Shown here: in pieces, positions 20,215-20,330 of the stretch
How positions within the stretch are numbered: the stretch's first letter is position 1
Layout of the letters: each line of letters starts with the position of its first letter
Assembly (NCBI GenBank): GCA_900617975.1
Contig: UZAE01000629.1
Coordinates: forward strand, 1-20,330
Direction of reading: 5' to 3'
DNA from: Rodentolepis nana
Lineage: Eukaryota > Platyhelminthes > Cestoda > Cyclophyllidea > Hymenolepididae
Length of the DNA: 20,330 nt
Made by a program: the position numbers and the translations under genes
Notes under the pieces: generated by a model
What the model was told of the DNA's origin: nothing
Databases searched by the model: none
The model's input: the letters and a program-made list of their open reading frames with translations, nothing else

Positions 20215-20330
20215 TCAGACTGCTTGACAGAGGGTAGGAACATTTAAGCCACAGAAAGTCGAGAGAAGGAACAGAAGAGTGATTCACAGTTGTAAAAGAG
20301 ACAGACAGACAGACACAAAGGTAGTGAAAA
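20215..20330 (-). repeat. dispersed retroposon-like repeat, copy F (cut by window end)
   Basis: Matches the other copies from CAGACTGCTTGACAGAGGG through GGAACAT, GAACAGAAGAGTGATTCACAG, TTGTAAAAGAGACAG and the CAGACACAAAGGTAG block, then leaves the window. It carries a small CAGA expansion (three units). The tail end is not recognisable, so the left border is approximate. Confidence 0.65.

Larger units (their letters stand above)
17666..20330. other. probable large MIPEP intron, or intron plus unrecognised exon
   Basis: It starts just before repeat copy E and carries part of another copy at the window end. No block matching the catalytic half of MIPEP was recognised with confidence. One acceptor-preceded open frame is listed separately at 18829-19104. 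AATAAA occurs at about 19534 and again near 19741, but no gene end can be tied to either. Confidence 0.5.

Overview
This window looks like nuclear DNA from a metazoan, most likely a parasitic flatworm and probably a tapeworm. Genes are split by GT-AG introns, many of them only 31-46 nt long, a size class well known in cestodes and other flatworms. Intergenic DNA is AT-rich, with homopolymer and microsatellite tracts and one dispersed repeat family. Nothing bacterial or viral was recognised. The phylum call is inference; the exon structures were read directly.

Layout, with all recognised genes on the + strand. (1) About 118-7680: the 3' part of a gene for an unrecognised membrane protein. At least eight phase-compatible exons (2537-7680) encode a glycosylatable Cys-containing loop, a membrane helix and a long, probably cytosolic, Ser/Arg-rich tail; a ninth upstream exon (118-219) is likely. 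(2) 7681-10834: AT-rich intergenic DNA with a run of 30 C and one repeat copy. (3) 10835-13295: a complete 8-exon bestrophin gene of 391 residues, with the N-terminal Ca-clasp alanine, the neck and the acidic Ca clasp aligned almost residue for residue with vertebrate BEST1. (4) 14170-15681: a decayed tandem copy of bestrophin (equivalents of exons 3-7) with stops, a frameshift and a lost Ca clasp. (5) 16448 to about 17665: the first four exons (about 372 residues) of mitochondrial intermediate peptidase (MIPEP/Oct1 family); the catalytic half is not recognisable in the window and should lie beyond 20330. (6) 17666-20330: probable large MIPEP intron.

A dispersed element of about 270-325 bp occurs six times (about 970-1273, 4727-5035, 8307-8577, 13664-13988, 17678-17990, about 20215-20330), always in the same orientation. 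Two copies have clear 10-12 bp target-site duplications and one has an imperfect one. An AAATAAAT-type tail on the minus strand points to a short non-LTR retroposon (SINE-like).

The genes do not form an obvious pathway: a chloride/anion channel, a mitochondrial presequence peptidase and an unknown membrane protein sit side by side. The points most worth attention are the bestrophin duplication and decay, the micro-introns, and the oriented retroposon family, which carries ready-made splice-donor motifs.
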